Positions 56,395 to 64,000 of a stretch of 64,000 nt of DNA are shown piece by piece. Under the pieces are notes generated by a model. The model was not told where the DNA came from, did no database searches, and saw nothing but the letters and a program-made list of their open reading frames with translations. Each line of letters begins with the position of its first letter. The stretch's first letter is position 1. The position numbers were made by a program, and so were the translations under genes. This DNA comes from Methylosinus sp. PW1 (GTDB lineage: Bacteria > Pseudomonadota > Alphaproteobacteria > Rhizobiales > Beijerinckiaceae): NCBI RefSeq assembly GCF_000745215.1, contig NZ_JQNK01000009.1:930001-994000 (forward strand), given 5' to 3'.

Positions 56395-56717
56395 TGCGGA
56401 AGGGCGTCATCCACATCCTGCCAGACGACCGGCTGGGGTTTCTCTGCCCCGCCTGCGGCTGTCTGCACTTCGTCGACCATCGCTGGTCGTTCGCCGGCGA
56501 CTACGACAGGCCGACGTTCTCGCCGAGCATTCGCGTCAATGGCGTCGCGGCGCCGACCGACGAGGAGCTCGACGAATATGCGCGGACGCGAAAGCTGCCG
56601 GCGCCGCGCCCCTTCGTCTGCCATTCGTTCGTGACCGCCGGGAAAATTCAATTCCTGGGCGACTGCACGCACGAACTCGCCGGCAGGACGGTCGATCTAA
56701 CGACGGGAGACGATTGA
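56394..56717 (+). CDS. DUF6527-type zinc-binding protein
   Basis: 107 residues; ATG 56394 overlaps the previous stop. CPACGCLHFVDHRWSF, PTFSPSI, CHSFVTAGKIQFLGDCTHELAG: conserved cysteines and layout of DUF6527. Function unknown; often found among phage head/tail genes. Confidence 0.7.
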   Translation: MRKGVIHILPDDRLGFLCPACGCLHFVDHRWSFAGDYDRPTFSPSIRVNGVAAPTDEELDEYARTRKLPAPRPFVCHSFVTAGKIQFLGDCTHELAGRTVDLTTGDD

Positions 56718-57550
56718 TGGCCGATCTTGTGGACGTCGAAACCGCAGTCGTCGCGCTCGTCGCGGACGCCGTCTATCCGAACGGGACGTCGCAGCCATCC
56801 GCCATCGTCGGCCCGAACGGCGTCGCCGCGCCGGTGAAGGTATTCGCCGGCTGGCCAGACAAGGACGAGCTCGACCGCGATCTCAAGGCGAAGAAGGTCA
56901 CGATCTCCGTCTTCTCGGCGAACTCCGTCGAGACCTCCATGCCGATCTACAACCGCGATTGGCACGAGTTCATTCCGCCGGCGCCGACGCTCGAATGGAC
57001 GGTGGACGGCTACGACGCGACGATCTCCGGAACGCCCGATCCGACGCAGGTGGCCTGGCTGCTGGTGGACGGCAAGGGCTATCCCTATCGGCCCTTGACG
57101 ACCGATGGATTGCCGCAAATCGCCGCCGCCATCGCCGCGCAAATTCCCGGCGCCTCCGCGAACGGGGCGACCGTCACCGTCGCGCCGCCGACGAGATCGC
57201 TGGAAGGACGCGTCTCCGCCCAGGGCACTCTCATCCGCGAGATCAACCGGCAGAAGCACGAATTCCTGATTTCGATATGGGCGCCGAACAACGATTTGAG
57301 GACGGCGGCGGCGCGCGTCGTCGGCCCCGCGCTGATCGCGCCGATGTGGCTGCCGCTCGTCGACGGCACGAACGCCAAGTGGACCTACAGCCGCACGATG
57401 AACGTCGACGCCGAGCAGTTGGACGGCGTCTATCGCCGCGACTTCCGGCATTGGGCCGAGTATCCGACCGTCGAATTGAAACGGGCGCAAAGCGCTGTGA
57501 TTGTCGGCGTGCAGATCGGCGGCTCTTCGTCGTCGAACACGGATCACTGA
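56717..57550 (+). CDS. Tail-completion-like protein
   Basis: 277 residues; ATG 56717 overlaps the previous stop. No clear motif; beta-rich (KVTISVFSANSVETSM; KHEFLISIWAPNNDLR). Between head-closure and sheath genes, so probably a tail terminator or neck protein. Confidence 0.62.
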   Translation: MADLVDVETAVVALVADAVYPNGTSQPSAIVGPNGVAAPVKVFAGWPDKDELDRDLKAKKVTISVFSANSVETSMPIYNRDWHEFIPPAPTLEWTVDGYDATISGTPDPTQVAWLLVDGKGYPYRPLTTDGLPQIAAAIAAQIPGASANGATVTVAPPTRSLEGRVSAQGTLIREINRQKHEFLISIWAPNNDLRTAAARVVGPALIAPMWLPLVDGTNAKWTYSRTMNVDAEQLDGVYRRDFRHWAEYPTVELKRAQSAVIVGVQIGGSSSSNTDH

Positions 57551-57551
57551 C

Positions 57552-57758
57552 ATGCTCGTCGTCATCGGACATTTCGGAAAATACAAGCCCGGACAGGTCG
57601 TCGACGCCGCCGACGAGGCGGACGCGCTCGCCAAGCACCGGCGGGATGTCGTGCCGGTCGCGACGCCCAAGCCGGTCGACCCGAAGGCCGACAATTCGCC
57701 GAAGCCCGTCGAGATTCCGAAGCCGGCGCCGACCGAACCCGCCGCGCCGACGAACTGA
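57552..57758 (+). CDS. Small hypothetical protein
   Basis: 68 residues. N-terminus with HFGKYKPGQVVDAADEADALA; C-terminal half is Pro/Lys-rich and probably disordered. Directly before the sheath gene. Function unknown. Confidence 0.6.
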   Translation: MLVVIGHFGKYKPGQVVDAADEADALAKHRRDVVPVATPKPVDPKADNSPKPVEIPKPAPTEPAAPTN

Positions 57759-57787
57759 CCGTCCCACGGATTCAAAGGAAACACTGA

Positions 57788-59341
57788 ATGATCACGCAGG
57801 ACGGTCTCCTCAACACCACGTCGCTCTCGGTGCCCGGCGTCTATGTCGTCATCGTGCCGCCGCAGACGGTTCTCAACGGCGTGCCTTCGAACTATGTCGG
57901 CCTCGTCGGCGTGGCGTCCTGGGGACCGGTCAATCAGGCCGTCCCTCTCGGATCGCCGGCGCACATCCAGGCGTCGTTCGGCAACGTCGCGCTCCGCGAC
58001 AATGACATCGCCACGCACGCGACCGTCGCCATGCAGCAGGGCGCCGCCGCCATTTTCGGCGTGCGCGTGACCGACGGCACGGACACCGCCGCGACGACCG
58101 GCGGAATCGTCAACGCCAATCTCGATTCAAAATATGTCGCGGCCATCGCCGACGCGATCAACAACGGCCAGTCGCAGATTCGCGGGAAGTCCAATCTCGT
58201 CGTCGCTACCGTGGCGACCGTCGGCGGGAATCCGCAATTGACGGTTCACGGCCGCTATACCGGCGTGCGCGGGAACTCCCTGTCCGTGTCCTTCACCAAG
58301 GGCACCAAGGCGGGCACGATACGCGTCTCCGTCGTCCTTGGATCGCTGCGAGAGGTCTTCGACAACATCGTCGGCCTTTCCGGAGCCGTCGCCCCCGCCG
58401 CGAATTTCTCCGTCGCCTTCACCGGCGGCACCGACGGTGCGGCTGGAGTGACCTCTTCGACGCTTCTCGGCGTCGATGGCCTCGTCCGCACGGGCCTCTA
58501 CGTCCTGAGAAAGACCGGCATCGCGGCCTTCTCGCTGGCGGACAACACGGATTCCACGACCTGGGCCGCCGAGTCCGAGTTCGCGATCTCCGAGGGATCC
58601 TACGCGATCACCACCGGCGCGCCGTCCGAGGACATCACGGACGCCATCACGGCCCTGCACACCGCCGGGATCGACACGCCGTGGGTCAAGCGGCTCCTCG
58701 GCGACTGGGTCTATTGGAACGACACCTTCAACGGCGTCTCCAAGCGGCTGGTGTCGCCCCAGGCGTTCACGCTCGGACTCTTCGGCGTCCTGTCGCCCCA
58801 GCATTCGGGCCTCAACAAGCAACTGAAGGGCGTCGTGGCGACCCAGCGTTCGGATTCCGGGCTCGGATATTCGTTCGCCGACATTTCGCTGATCAACACG
58901 AACGGGCTCGACGTCATCGCGTCGCCTTCGCCGGGCGGAAACTATTTCTCGCTCCAGAGCGGACTGAACACGTCTTCGGACGCTTCGGTGAACGGCGACA
59001 ACTATCCGCGCCTGACCGGCATGATCGCACGCACCATCGACAAGGGCTGCGGCGTCTACGTCGGACAGCTTCAGGACGCCGATGTCCGCCAGCATGCCGC
59101 CGGGACGCTGAACTCCTATTTTCACGCTCTCCAGAGCGCGAAGATCATCGGGGATTCGAACGGCGGCGTCGCGTGGCAGGTCGTCATCGACGACAGCGTC
59201 AATGATCCGCTGCTGGTCGTGCTCGGCCAGATGAAGGCCTACGTCAAGGTCGTCTATCTGAGCGTCATCCGCTTCTTTGTTGTCGACCTCGAAGCCGGTC
59301 AGACCGTTCAGATCACCGACGCCAACGGCTTCGGCGCGTAA
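57788..59341 (+). CDS. Tail sheath protein
   Basis: 517 residues; AAAGGAA before ATG 57788. N-terminus SVPGVYVVIVPPQTVLNGVPSN, then VGLVGVASWGPVNQAVPL; C-terminal VYLSVIRFFVVDLEAGQTVQ. These are typical of contractile sheath proteins. Shows the phage is a myovirus. Confidence 0.9.
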   Translation: MITQDGLLNTTSLSVPGVYVVIVPPQTVLNGVPSNYVGLVGVASWGPVNQAVPLGSPAHIQASFGNVALRDNDIATHATVAMQQGAAAIFGVRVTDGTDTAATTGGIVNANLDSKYVAAIADAINNGQSQIRGKSNLVVATVATVGGNPQLTVHGRYTGVRGNSLSVSFTKGTKAGTIRVSVVLGSLREVFDNIVGLSGAVAPAANFSVAFTGGTDGAAGVTSSTLLGVDGLVRTGLYVLRKTGIAAFSLADNTDSTTWAAESEFAISEGSYAITTGAPSEDITDAITALHTAGIDTPWVKRLLGDWVYWNDTFNGVSKRLVSPQAFTLGLFGVLSPQHSGLNKQLKGVVATQRSDSGLGYSFADISLINTNGLDVIASPSPGGNYFSLQSGLNTSSDASVNGDNYPRLTGMIARTIDKGCGVYVGQLQDADVRQHAAGTLNSYFHALQSAKIIGDSNGGVAWQVVIDDSVNDPLLVVLGQMKAYVKVVYLSVIRFFVVDLEAGQTVQITDANGFGA

Positions 59342-59358
59342 TCGAAGGGAACAGTAAA

Positions 59359-59808
59359 ATGGCAGTCGATACCGGCTATGGCGTCTTTTCAACCGGCGTA
59401 GACACGTCGCTGATCGTCGCCGATCCGCTCACGGGCCTTCCGCTGCGCTTCGGAAACCTTACGGATTTCGACGCGAAACCGCAGTTCGACACGATCGAAA
59501 GCTATGGCATCGACGGCCTCAGCCGCACCGCGGACATGCCGAAGAACCACAAGCTGTCGTTCACCGTCGACCGCGACTCGCCCAACTTCGAGCGATGGGT
59601 GGCGGCGCGCGAGGAATCCTACTTCCGCGGAATTCCACCGAAGAACATAACGATCACGCAGATCATCCGCGAGCCGGACGGTTCCATCTCGACGTATCTC
59701 TACACCGGCGTCGCAGTCAAGCCGACCGACTTCGGCGCGTGGAGCGGCGCGAAGAAGGTGACGATGAAGTGGGAAGGCACCGCGACGAGGAAGAGACGCC
59801 TGGTCTGA
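59359..59808 (+). CDS. Tail tube protein
   Basis: 149 residues, directly after the sheath, AAGGGA before the start. LPLRFGNLTDFDAKPQFD and the closing TMKWEGTA match tail tube proteins in size and location. Confidence 0.82.
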   Translation: MAVDTGYGVFSTGVDTSLIVADPLTGLPLRFGNLTDFDAKPQFDTIESYGIDGLSRTADMPKNHKLSFTVDRDSPNFERWVAAREESYFRGIPPKNITITQIIREPDGSISTYLYTGVAVKPTDFGAWSGAKKVTMKWEGTATRKRRLV

Positions 59809-59865
59809 TCGGTTCATACTGAAACATGGCGGACGTGGAGTCCGCCGAAACGAGGTCTTAAAAAC

Positions 59866-60216
59866 ATGGCTACCCAGTTCGAAGCGACCGAGAGCAAAAC
59901 CGAACGGACGTTCGTGTCGAAAAACGGTCGCAGGATCACGATCCGCAAGATCAACGGCGCCCGTCGCATGCAGTTCCTTCGGGTTCTCGGGTCCGATCTC
60001 GCCGCCAATGCGGCATATCTGTCGCTTGCCGCCATCATCGTCTCCATTTCCAAGGTCGGAGAGGAGCCGTTCCCGTTTCCGAATAACCCGTTTCAGATCG
60101 AGGCTCTGATGGAGCGCTTCGACGAGGACGGCACGGCGGAAGAGGTCGCGATCGCTTATCGCGACGCATTCATGGTCGAGGCCGAAGGGGACGCCGCAGC
60201 CGCAAAAAACTCGTAG
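59866..60216 (+). CDS. Tail assembly chaperone, short form
   Basis: 116 residues, ending in TAG 60214-60216. Located between tube and tape measure as expected. Near its end is a slippery heptamer (60204-60210), so a longer product is made by frameshift. Contains TIRKINGARRMQFLRVLG. Confidence 0.85.
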   Translation: MATQFEATESKTERTFVSKNGRRITIRKINGARRMQFLRVLGSDLAANAAYLSLAAIIVSISKVGEEPFPFPNNPFQIEALMERFDEDGTAEEVAIAYRDAFMVEAEGDAAAAKNS

Positions 60217-60383
60217 AGGATCCCGAGTTCCGCATGATCGCCTATTGCGTGCGGAACGGGGTCCCGAAATCTGAAGCCGAGGAGATGGACTACCACGAAC
60301 TGGTCGCATGGACCGTCGTCAACGGGGAGTTCGAGACCGGCAAGAGCTACGACTGGGACAACAGGCGATGGCCGAAGGAATAG
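59866..60383 (+). CDS. Tail assembly chaperone, -1 frameshift product
   Basis: A AAA AAC at 60204-60210 allows a -1 slip, after which the frame continues LVEDPEFRMIAYCVRNGVP and ends at TAG 60381-60383, about 172 residues in all. This is the lambda G/GT type of arrangement, where the fusion recruits tube subunits to the tape measure. Confidence 0.85.
60204..60210 (+). promoter_or_regulatory. Programmed -1 frameshift site
   Basis: Heptamer A-AAA-AAC in the correct frame, two codons before the zero-frame TAG. Confidence 0.85.
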
Positions 60384-60395
60384 CAGGAGCGAACG

Positions 60396-60932
60396 ATGTC
60401 CTTCTCCGTCGCCGAATTCGTCAAGGAACTCCTCCGAGTCTTGCACCTGCTTCCCGCTGCGGAGCGTGTCGCGCTCGAAGCGGCATGCAAGATCATCCTT
60501 GAGGAGGCCAAGTCGATGCCCGGCGAATACCAGGCGGGCGCCGGGCCGTTCAATACATGGGCGCCGCTCGCGCAGCGCACGCTCAACGATAAGATAACCG
60601 GCGGATGGCCGGTTCCGTCGCCGCTGAAGCGCACAGGTGAACTCGCCGAGTCCTACGAATACAAGATCAAGGGCAACGAGGCATGGGTTGGGTCAAACAA
60701 TCCAAAGGCGACCTGGCAGGAACTCGGAACCTCCAGAATTCCGCCTCGGCCAATCCTCGGTATCGCCGCCGCGCGGCATGAGAAGGAAATCGTCGAACTC
60801 GTCGGACGCTCGGTCTATGAGGCGCTGATCGGGCGAAATCTCCATGGCATCGTCAACGAAGGCAAGGCTGCGGGAATGCAGACGACGATGAACGTTCCGC
60901 CTAAGCCGAGGACTTGGGGCTTTAAGCCATGA
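60396..60932 (+). CDS. Tail completion / virion morphogenesis protein
   Basis: 178 residues; AGGAG before ATG 60396. N-terminal helices, then PLAQRTLNDKITGGWP, LKRTGELAESYEYKI and SNNPKATWQELGTSRIPPRP, the pattern of HK97 gp10-like proteins. Confidence 0.78.
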   Translation: MSFSVAEFVKELLRVLHLLPAAERVALEAACKIILEEAKSMPGEYQAGAGPFNTWAPLAQRTLNDKITGGWPVPSPLKRTGELAESYEYKIKGNEAWVGSNNPKATWQELGTSRIPPRPILGIAAARHEKEIVELVGRSVYEALIGRNLHGIVNEGKAAGMQTTMNVPPKPRTWGFKP

Positions 60933-63118
60933 GCGGCGGATCGGTCTACGAGATCGGGATGAGGATGACGCTGGCGGGAAATGCCGCCGGCGCGCTCGCC
61001 GGTATCATCGCGCAGATGGGCCACATCCACCAGCTCGAAGGCAAGATCGAGAAAGGGTTCCACAGTTGGAACGCCGCCATAATCGGAGCCGGAGTGGCGA
61101 CGGTTGGCGCCGGCGTGCTCAAGATGGCCGGTCACTTCGAGCAAGCTGGCGAAAAACTCGCGCACGCGCAGAATATCCTTGCCGCAAGTCTGCCTGACGC
61201 GTCGCGGGCGATGGATATGCAGATCGCGAAGACATCGGCTTATGCCGAGGCCGGCAGAAATCTGAACACGACGCTCGCCGACAACATCACTCACCTGAAC
61301 GACCTGAACAATGTCGTCCAGGACATGCATGAATCGACGCTCATCCTTCCCGTGTTCAACGACTTGCAGACGGCTTTCGACTTCGTTGGAACCGATAAGA
61401 CATCCCACGCGAGGAGCGCGAAGAACCTTGCCGACCTCGCCCGCGCATTCGAGCTTGCTGGGCGCAACACGCCCGAGGCAATGAAGGACATCGGCGAGGA
61501 GTTCAAGAAAACCGTCATCGGTCTCCGCGGCCAAGTCAACGGCTCCATGATGTTCCAGGCACTGTCGTCGGCGCAGCTCTATCGCGGAGGCTATAGCGAC
61601 GACTTCCTGACCAAGGGACTGCCCGCGATGTCGAACGTGATGAAGGGACGCCTCGGCACGGCCCTGAATGCGATCGGATCGAACCTCGTCGGCGGCACTT
61701 CGTCTAGCGAGATGCAAGCGAACTTCCAGGAGAAGTGGGGTCTTCACAAAGAATCCGACAGGCTGATGATCGACGGCAAGTTCAAGGGCTTCAAGCCCGG
61801 ATCGCTGTGGCACTCGCAGGAGGCGACAGAGGACCCGCTGCTTTGGGCCTTCGAGTTCCGCAAGATGCTCCACGACGAGAAGGGCGTGAACGTCGAAAGC
61901 ACGAAGGAGATGTTCCAGGTCGTCATGGAGATCTCCAAGGGCAATAAGCTCCTCGGCGGAGCCCTCGGCGAGCTGCTGATGCCGAAGACCTTCCACCAGC
62001 TCGAGAAGGAGCACAACAAGATCGCGGGGGTCAACCTCGAAAACGTGCGCGAGCAGATGGAGAAGGATCCGGCAATGTGGCGCAAGCGTCTCCACGACCA
62101 ATGGGAGAATTTCGAGGAATCCTTTGGCGTCGCGCTCGTGAACCCGTTCGTAAATCATATTCTCAAGCCGATCACCGAGGGACTGCGTGACGTGTCGCAG
62201 TGGGCAATTCAGAATCCCGAGACCGTCAAGGAGATCATGAGGATCCTCGTCGGCGTCGGAGCCGGATTGGTTGCGCTCGGCGGAATCATGATCGGAGGCG
62301 CGTTGATGGCAGCCATCGGCCCCGCCGGATGGCTGATCGCTGGAATGGTCGCTCTCGGAGCCTATTTCGGGACAGGAGGCAAGGCATTTGCGTCCACCGG
62401 CGGCTTCGCGGCGAAGGCCGAAAAATGGGGCACGAAGCTGAAGGACTCTATCGTCGCAAAGTTCAATGCGATCGATTGGGCCGGTGTCTGGACGTCCGCC
62501 AAGGGCATCGGTTCAAAGATCCTCGGTGGCGTTGGCAAACTTTTCGAGTCGGCATTCTCCGGCATCGAGGGATGGGCGTCCAGTGGAGGATTCGGAAAGG
62601 CGCTCGAATCCATGAAGGCTTGGGCCACTGGATCGTTTCTCCCATGGTTGCTCGGTTCCTTCACGGACGACCTCTACGCATTCTCCGTCAAGGGAAGCCA
62701 ATATGCGGTGAGACTGGCCGGCGTCGTCTTCAATATGATGGCCGATCTCGGCGGCTTCCTCATGAAGGAGATGGCCGGTCTTCCAGGCATGGTGTCGTCG
62801 GCGATTTCCGCCGCGATCGCCGGCATCGGGGAATTGATCAAGAAGGCCATCGGAAGCTTTTGGTCGTGGGGAACGACGCCGCTCTTTGGGCCGCACGCCG
62901 GGACTCCAATGGGCGGCGCAGCGGAGCCTGCACAGCAGAAGCAAAGCTACGTTCCTCCGGCACAGACCGACAAGCAGTCTTCCACGGTCATCATGCAGGT
63001 GGACGGCCAGAAGATCGGCGAGGTCGCGGCGAGCTACATCGGTCGCAGCGGCACATACCCGCTGTCGCCGTCGTTTAACGATTCCCACGGCAACTTCTCG
63101 CTGCCGGCGTTCAATTGA
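60929..63118 (+). CDS. Tape measure protein
   Basis: 729 residues; start overlaps the previous stop. Long helical N-terminal part, hydrophobic cluster near residues 435-480 (VGVGAGLVALGGIMIGGAL), Gly/Ser-rich C-terminal part. Sets tail length. Located after the chaperone as expected. Confidence 0.9.
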   Translation: MSGGSVYEIGMRMTLAGNAAGALAGIIAQMGHIHQLEGKIEKGFHSWNAAIIGAGVATVGAGVLKMAGHFEQAGEKLAHAQNILAASLPDASRAMDMQIAKTSAYAEAGRNLNTTLADNITHLNDLNNVVQDMHESTLILPVFNDLQTAFDFVGTDKTSHARSAKNLADLARAFELAGRNTPEAMKDIGEEFKKTVIGLRGQVNGSMMFQALSSAQLYRGGYSDDFLTKGLPAMSNVMKGRLGTALNAIGSNLVGGTSSSEMQANFQEKWGLHKESDRLMIDGKFKGFKPGSLWHSQEATEDPLLWAFEFRKMLHDEKGVNVESTKEMFQVVMEISKGNKLLGGALGELLMPKTFHQLEKEHNKIAGVNLENVREQMEKDPAMWRKRLHDQWENFEESFGVALVNPFVNHILKPITEGLRDVSQWAIQNPETVKEIMRILVGVGAGLVALGGIMIGGALMAAIGPAGWLIAGMVALGAYFGTGGKAFASTGGFAAKAEKWGTKLKDSIVAKFNAIDWAGVWTSAKGIGSKILGGVGKLFESAFSGIEGWASSGGFGKALESMKAWATGSFLPWLLGSFTDDLYAFSVKGSQYAVRLAGVVFNMMADLGGFLMKEMAGLPGMVSSAISAAIAGIGELIKKAIGSFWSWGTTPLFGPHAGTPMGGAAEPAQQKQSYVPPAQTDKQSSTVIMQVDGQKIGEVAASYIGRSGTYPLSPSFNDSHGNFSLPAFN

Positions 63119-63128
63119 GGCTGACGCC

Positions 63129-63884
63129 ATGGAACCGCAATTCCAACTGAAGCTCGGCAACTTCGTCTTCCAGGAATTCGAGATTCCCTCGAAGATCACG
63201 GGTCTCGGCGGCAAGCAGACGATCGCGAAATCCCAGCTCATCGGCGGCCTGCGGGTCGTCGATGCGATGGGCGCCGACAATGCCGATCTGTCGTGGGATG
63301 GACGCTTTCGCGGTATCGACGCGCTGAAGCGGGCGCAGACGCTCGACCGGATGCGGAAGGGGGGCGAGGTCTTCCAGTTGCGGTGGGGCGGCCTGTATTA
63401 CGAGGTCGTGATCTCGGATTTCACGTTCGACTATCTGCGAATGCAGGAGATCGAATACAGGATCACGGTTGTCGTGGTCTACGACTCCAACACGGTGTTC
63501 GTTCCGCCCGCGCCGGCGGAGTCCCTCGTGCAGTCCGACCTCGACGCGGCGTCGAAGCTCACGAATGTGGGCCAGAATATCCTCGACGGCGTGAATTCGC
63601 TCTCGACCGCCCTGGAAGCCGTCGGCCCGTTGGCGATGGCGGCGACGTCCACCGTCGTCTCCCTGGCGTCGCAGGCGACGTCCATTGCATCCGAGGCGTC
63701 GTCGGCATTCGTCGCGGCCCAGTCCGCCGCGTCGGCCATCATCGCCTCCCCCGGCGGCAACCCGGCGGAGATCGCGGCGAATCTCGTCGCGCTCGACGGC
63801 TATCACGACGAATCCATCGACGCCGGCGGCATCGCGAATCTGATGACACGGGCGGCGATCAACCTGACGGGCGCCGCGCAATGA
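63129..63884 (+). CDS. Tail/baseplate initiator protein (DNA-circulation-like)
   Basis: 251 residues from ATG 63129. N-terminal 130 residues are beta-rich (FQLKLGNFVFQEFEIP...FRGIDALKRAQTLDRMRKGG), resembling proteins that bind the tape measure; the rest is Ala/Ser-rich helix. Directly after the tape measure. Confidence 0.68.
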   Translation: MEPQFQLKLGNFVFQEFEIPSKITGLGGKQTIAKSQLIGGLRVVDAMGADNADLSWDGRFRGIDALKRAQTLDRMRKGGEVFQLRWGGLYYEVVISDFTFDYLRMQEIEYRITVVVVYDSNTVFVPPAPAESLVQSDLDAASKLTNVGQNILDGVNSLSTALEAVGPLAMAATSTVVSLASQATSIASEASSAFVAAQSAASAIIASPGGNPAEIAANLVALDGYHDESIDAGGIANLMTRAAINLTGAAQ

Positions 63885-64000
63885 CGATCCAGACTCCCGT
63901 TCCCGCAAAGCGGGTATCCGTCAGCAACGTGTCGCTCTACGACGTCGCGCTGCAATATCTGGGCGACGCGACGCAGTGGTATCGGATCGCCCAGGCGAAT
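63881..64000 (+). CDS. LysM-like tail hub protein (partial)
   Basis: 40 codons to the window end; ATG overlaps the previous stop (ATGA). NVSLYDVALQYLGDATQWYRIAQAN is the LysM-like motif of P2 gpX-type tail proteins. Confidence 0.72.
   Translation, partial: MTIQTPVPAKRVSVSNVSLYDVALQYLGDATQWYRIAQAN

Larger units (their letters stand above)
1526..64000. mobile_element. Prophage (myovirus), left end through baseplate start; right end outside window
   Basis: The left boundary is a tRNA-His 3' fragment next to a tyrosine integrase. The interior has helix-turn-helix regulators, a methyltransferase, an exonuclease, small and large terminase, portal, protease/scaffold, capsid, contractile sheath, tube, tape measure and the start of a tail hub gene. 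Gene order in the last 17 kb is that of a contractile-tailed phage with an HK97-type head. attR, baseplate, fibres and lysis genes are not in the window, so the element exceeds 62 kb. An iteron origin and plasmid-type initiator at 31.8-33.8 kb suggest that it may also replicate as a plasmid. Confidence 0.93.

Noticed and set aside
58127..59392. Antisense frame opposite the sheath gene
   Set aside because: The plus-strand sheath assignment is clear; the minus frame is Arg/Asp/Gly-rich as in shadows.
60815..62158. Antisense reading frame opposite the tape measure gene
   Set aside because: Shadow of the tape measure codons; no ribosome site or motif.

Overview
The window shows the left junction and most of a large tailed-phage genome (a prophage) in an alphaproteobacterial chromosome, probably of the Hyphomicrobiales. 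Evidence for the host group: the tRNA-His 3' half at the junction ends in A73-CCA, the alphaproteobacterial form; an SOS-like site follows the alphaproteobacterial LexA pattern GTTC-N7-GTTC; two genes encode GcrA-type cell-cycle regulator domains; and CcrM-type GANTC sites accompany a family of phage promoter-like elements. Only about 1.5 kb of host DNA is present: the end of a DUF6502-type gene and a DUF5666-type exported protein. A methanotroph-like host is possible, but this is a guess.

Layout. 1526-1575 is a tRNA-His 3' fragment (attL), followed at once by a tyrosine integrase (1728-3110). From 3.1 to 27.1 kb, most genes run leftward: small, mostly unknown early genes, a C5 cytosine methyltransferase, helix-turn-helix proteins, a CHAP-like cell-wall hydrolase, a PcfJ-like protein, two long coiled-coil proteins, a GcrA homologue and a DEDD exonuclease. 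A short rightward cluster lies at 6.8-8.9 kb and a TnpB transposon at 8.9-10.2 kb. The region 27.1-27.4 kb is a divergent control region with an SOS-type box and a 14-bp operator-like sequence that recurs twice near 31 kb. Rightward small genes follow to 30.5 kb. At 31.8-33.8 kb lie a plasmid-type replication initiator, eight copies of a 12-bp iteron and an AT-rich stretch, which together look like a theta origin. The terminase small subunit (36.6 kb) and large subunit (47.4 kb) are separated by about 10 kb of accessory genes: a cysteine hydrolase, an acr/aca-like operon, a second TnpB, a ParB-like protein, an Ntn hydrolase, a BCS1-like AAA ATPase, a T4-type RNA ligase, a structured RNA resembling HEARO/IscB omega RNA, and a small regulon with duplicated operators. 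From 47.4 kb to the end runs a rightward virion module: large terminase with a class 3 intein in its P-loop, portal, fused protease/scaffold, major capsid protein, connectors, contractile sheath, tube, a frameshifted tail chaperone, tape measure and the start of the hub. This is a myovirus. Baseplate, fibre and probably lysis genes, and attR with the intact tRNA-His, should lie beyond 64 kb.

How it fits together. Ten copies of a 28-bp element of constant length sit immediately upstream of genes or operons on both strands, always pointing into the downstream gene. They precede early operons, both tnpB genes and the structured RNA, so they are probably one family of co-regulated phage promoters. 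Every copy contains or closely abuts a GANTC site, and the phage encodes one full GcrA-like protein and one GcrA C-terminal-domain protein. The simplest hypothesis is that phage transcription is tied to the host CcrM/GcrA methylation cycle. The iteron origin suggests that the element may also persist as a plasmid (a phage-plasmid). These two points, the class 3 terminase intein and the orphan HEARO-like RNA are the most interesting parts of the window.
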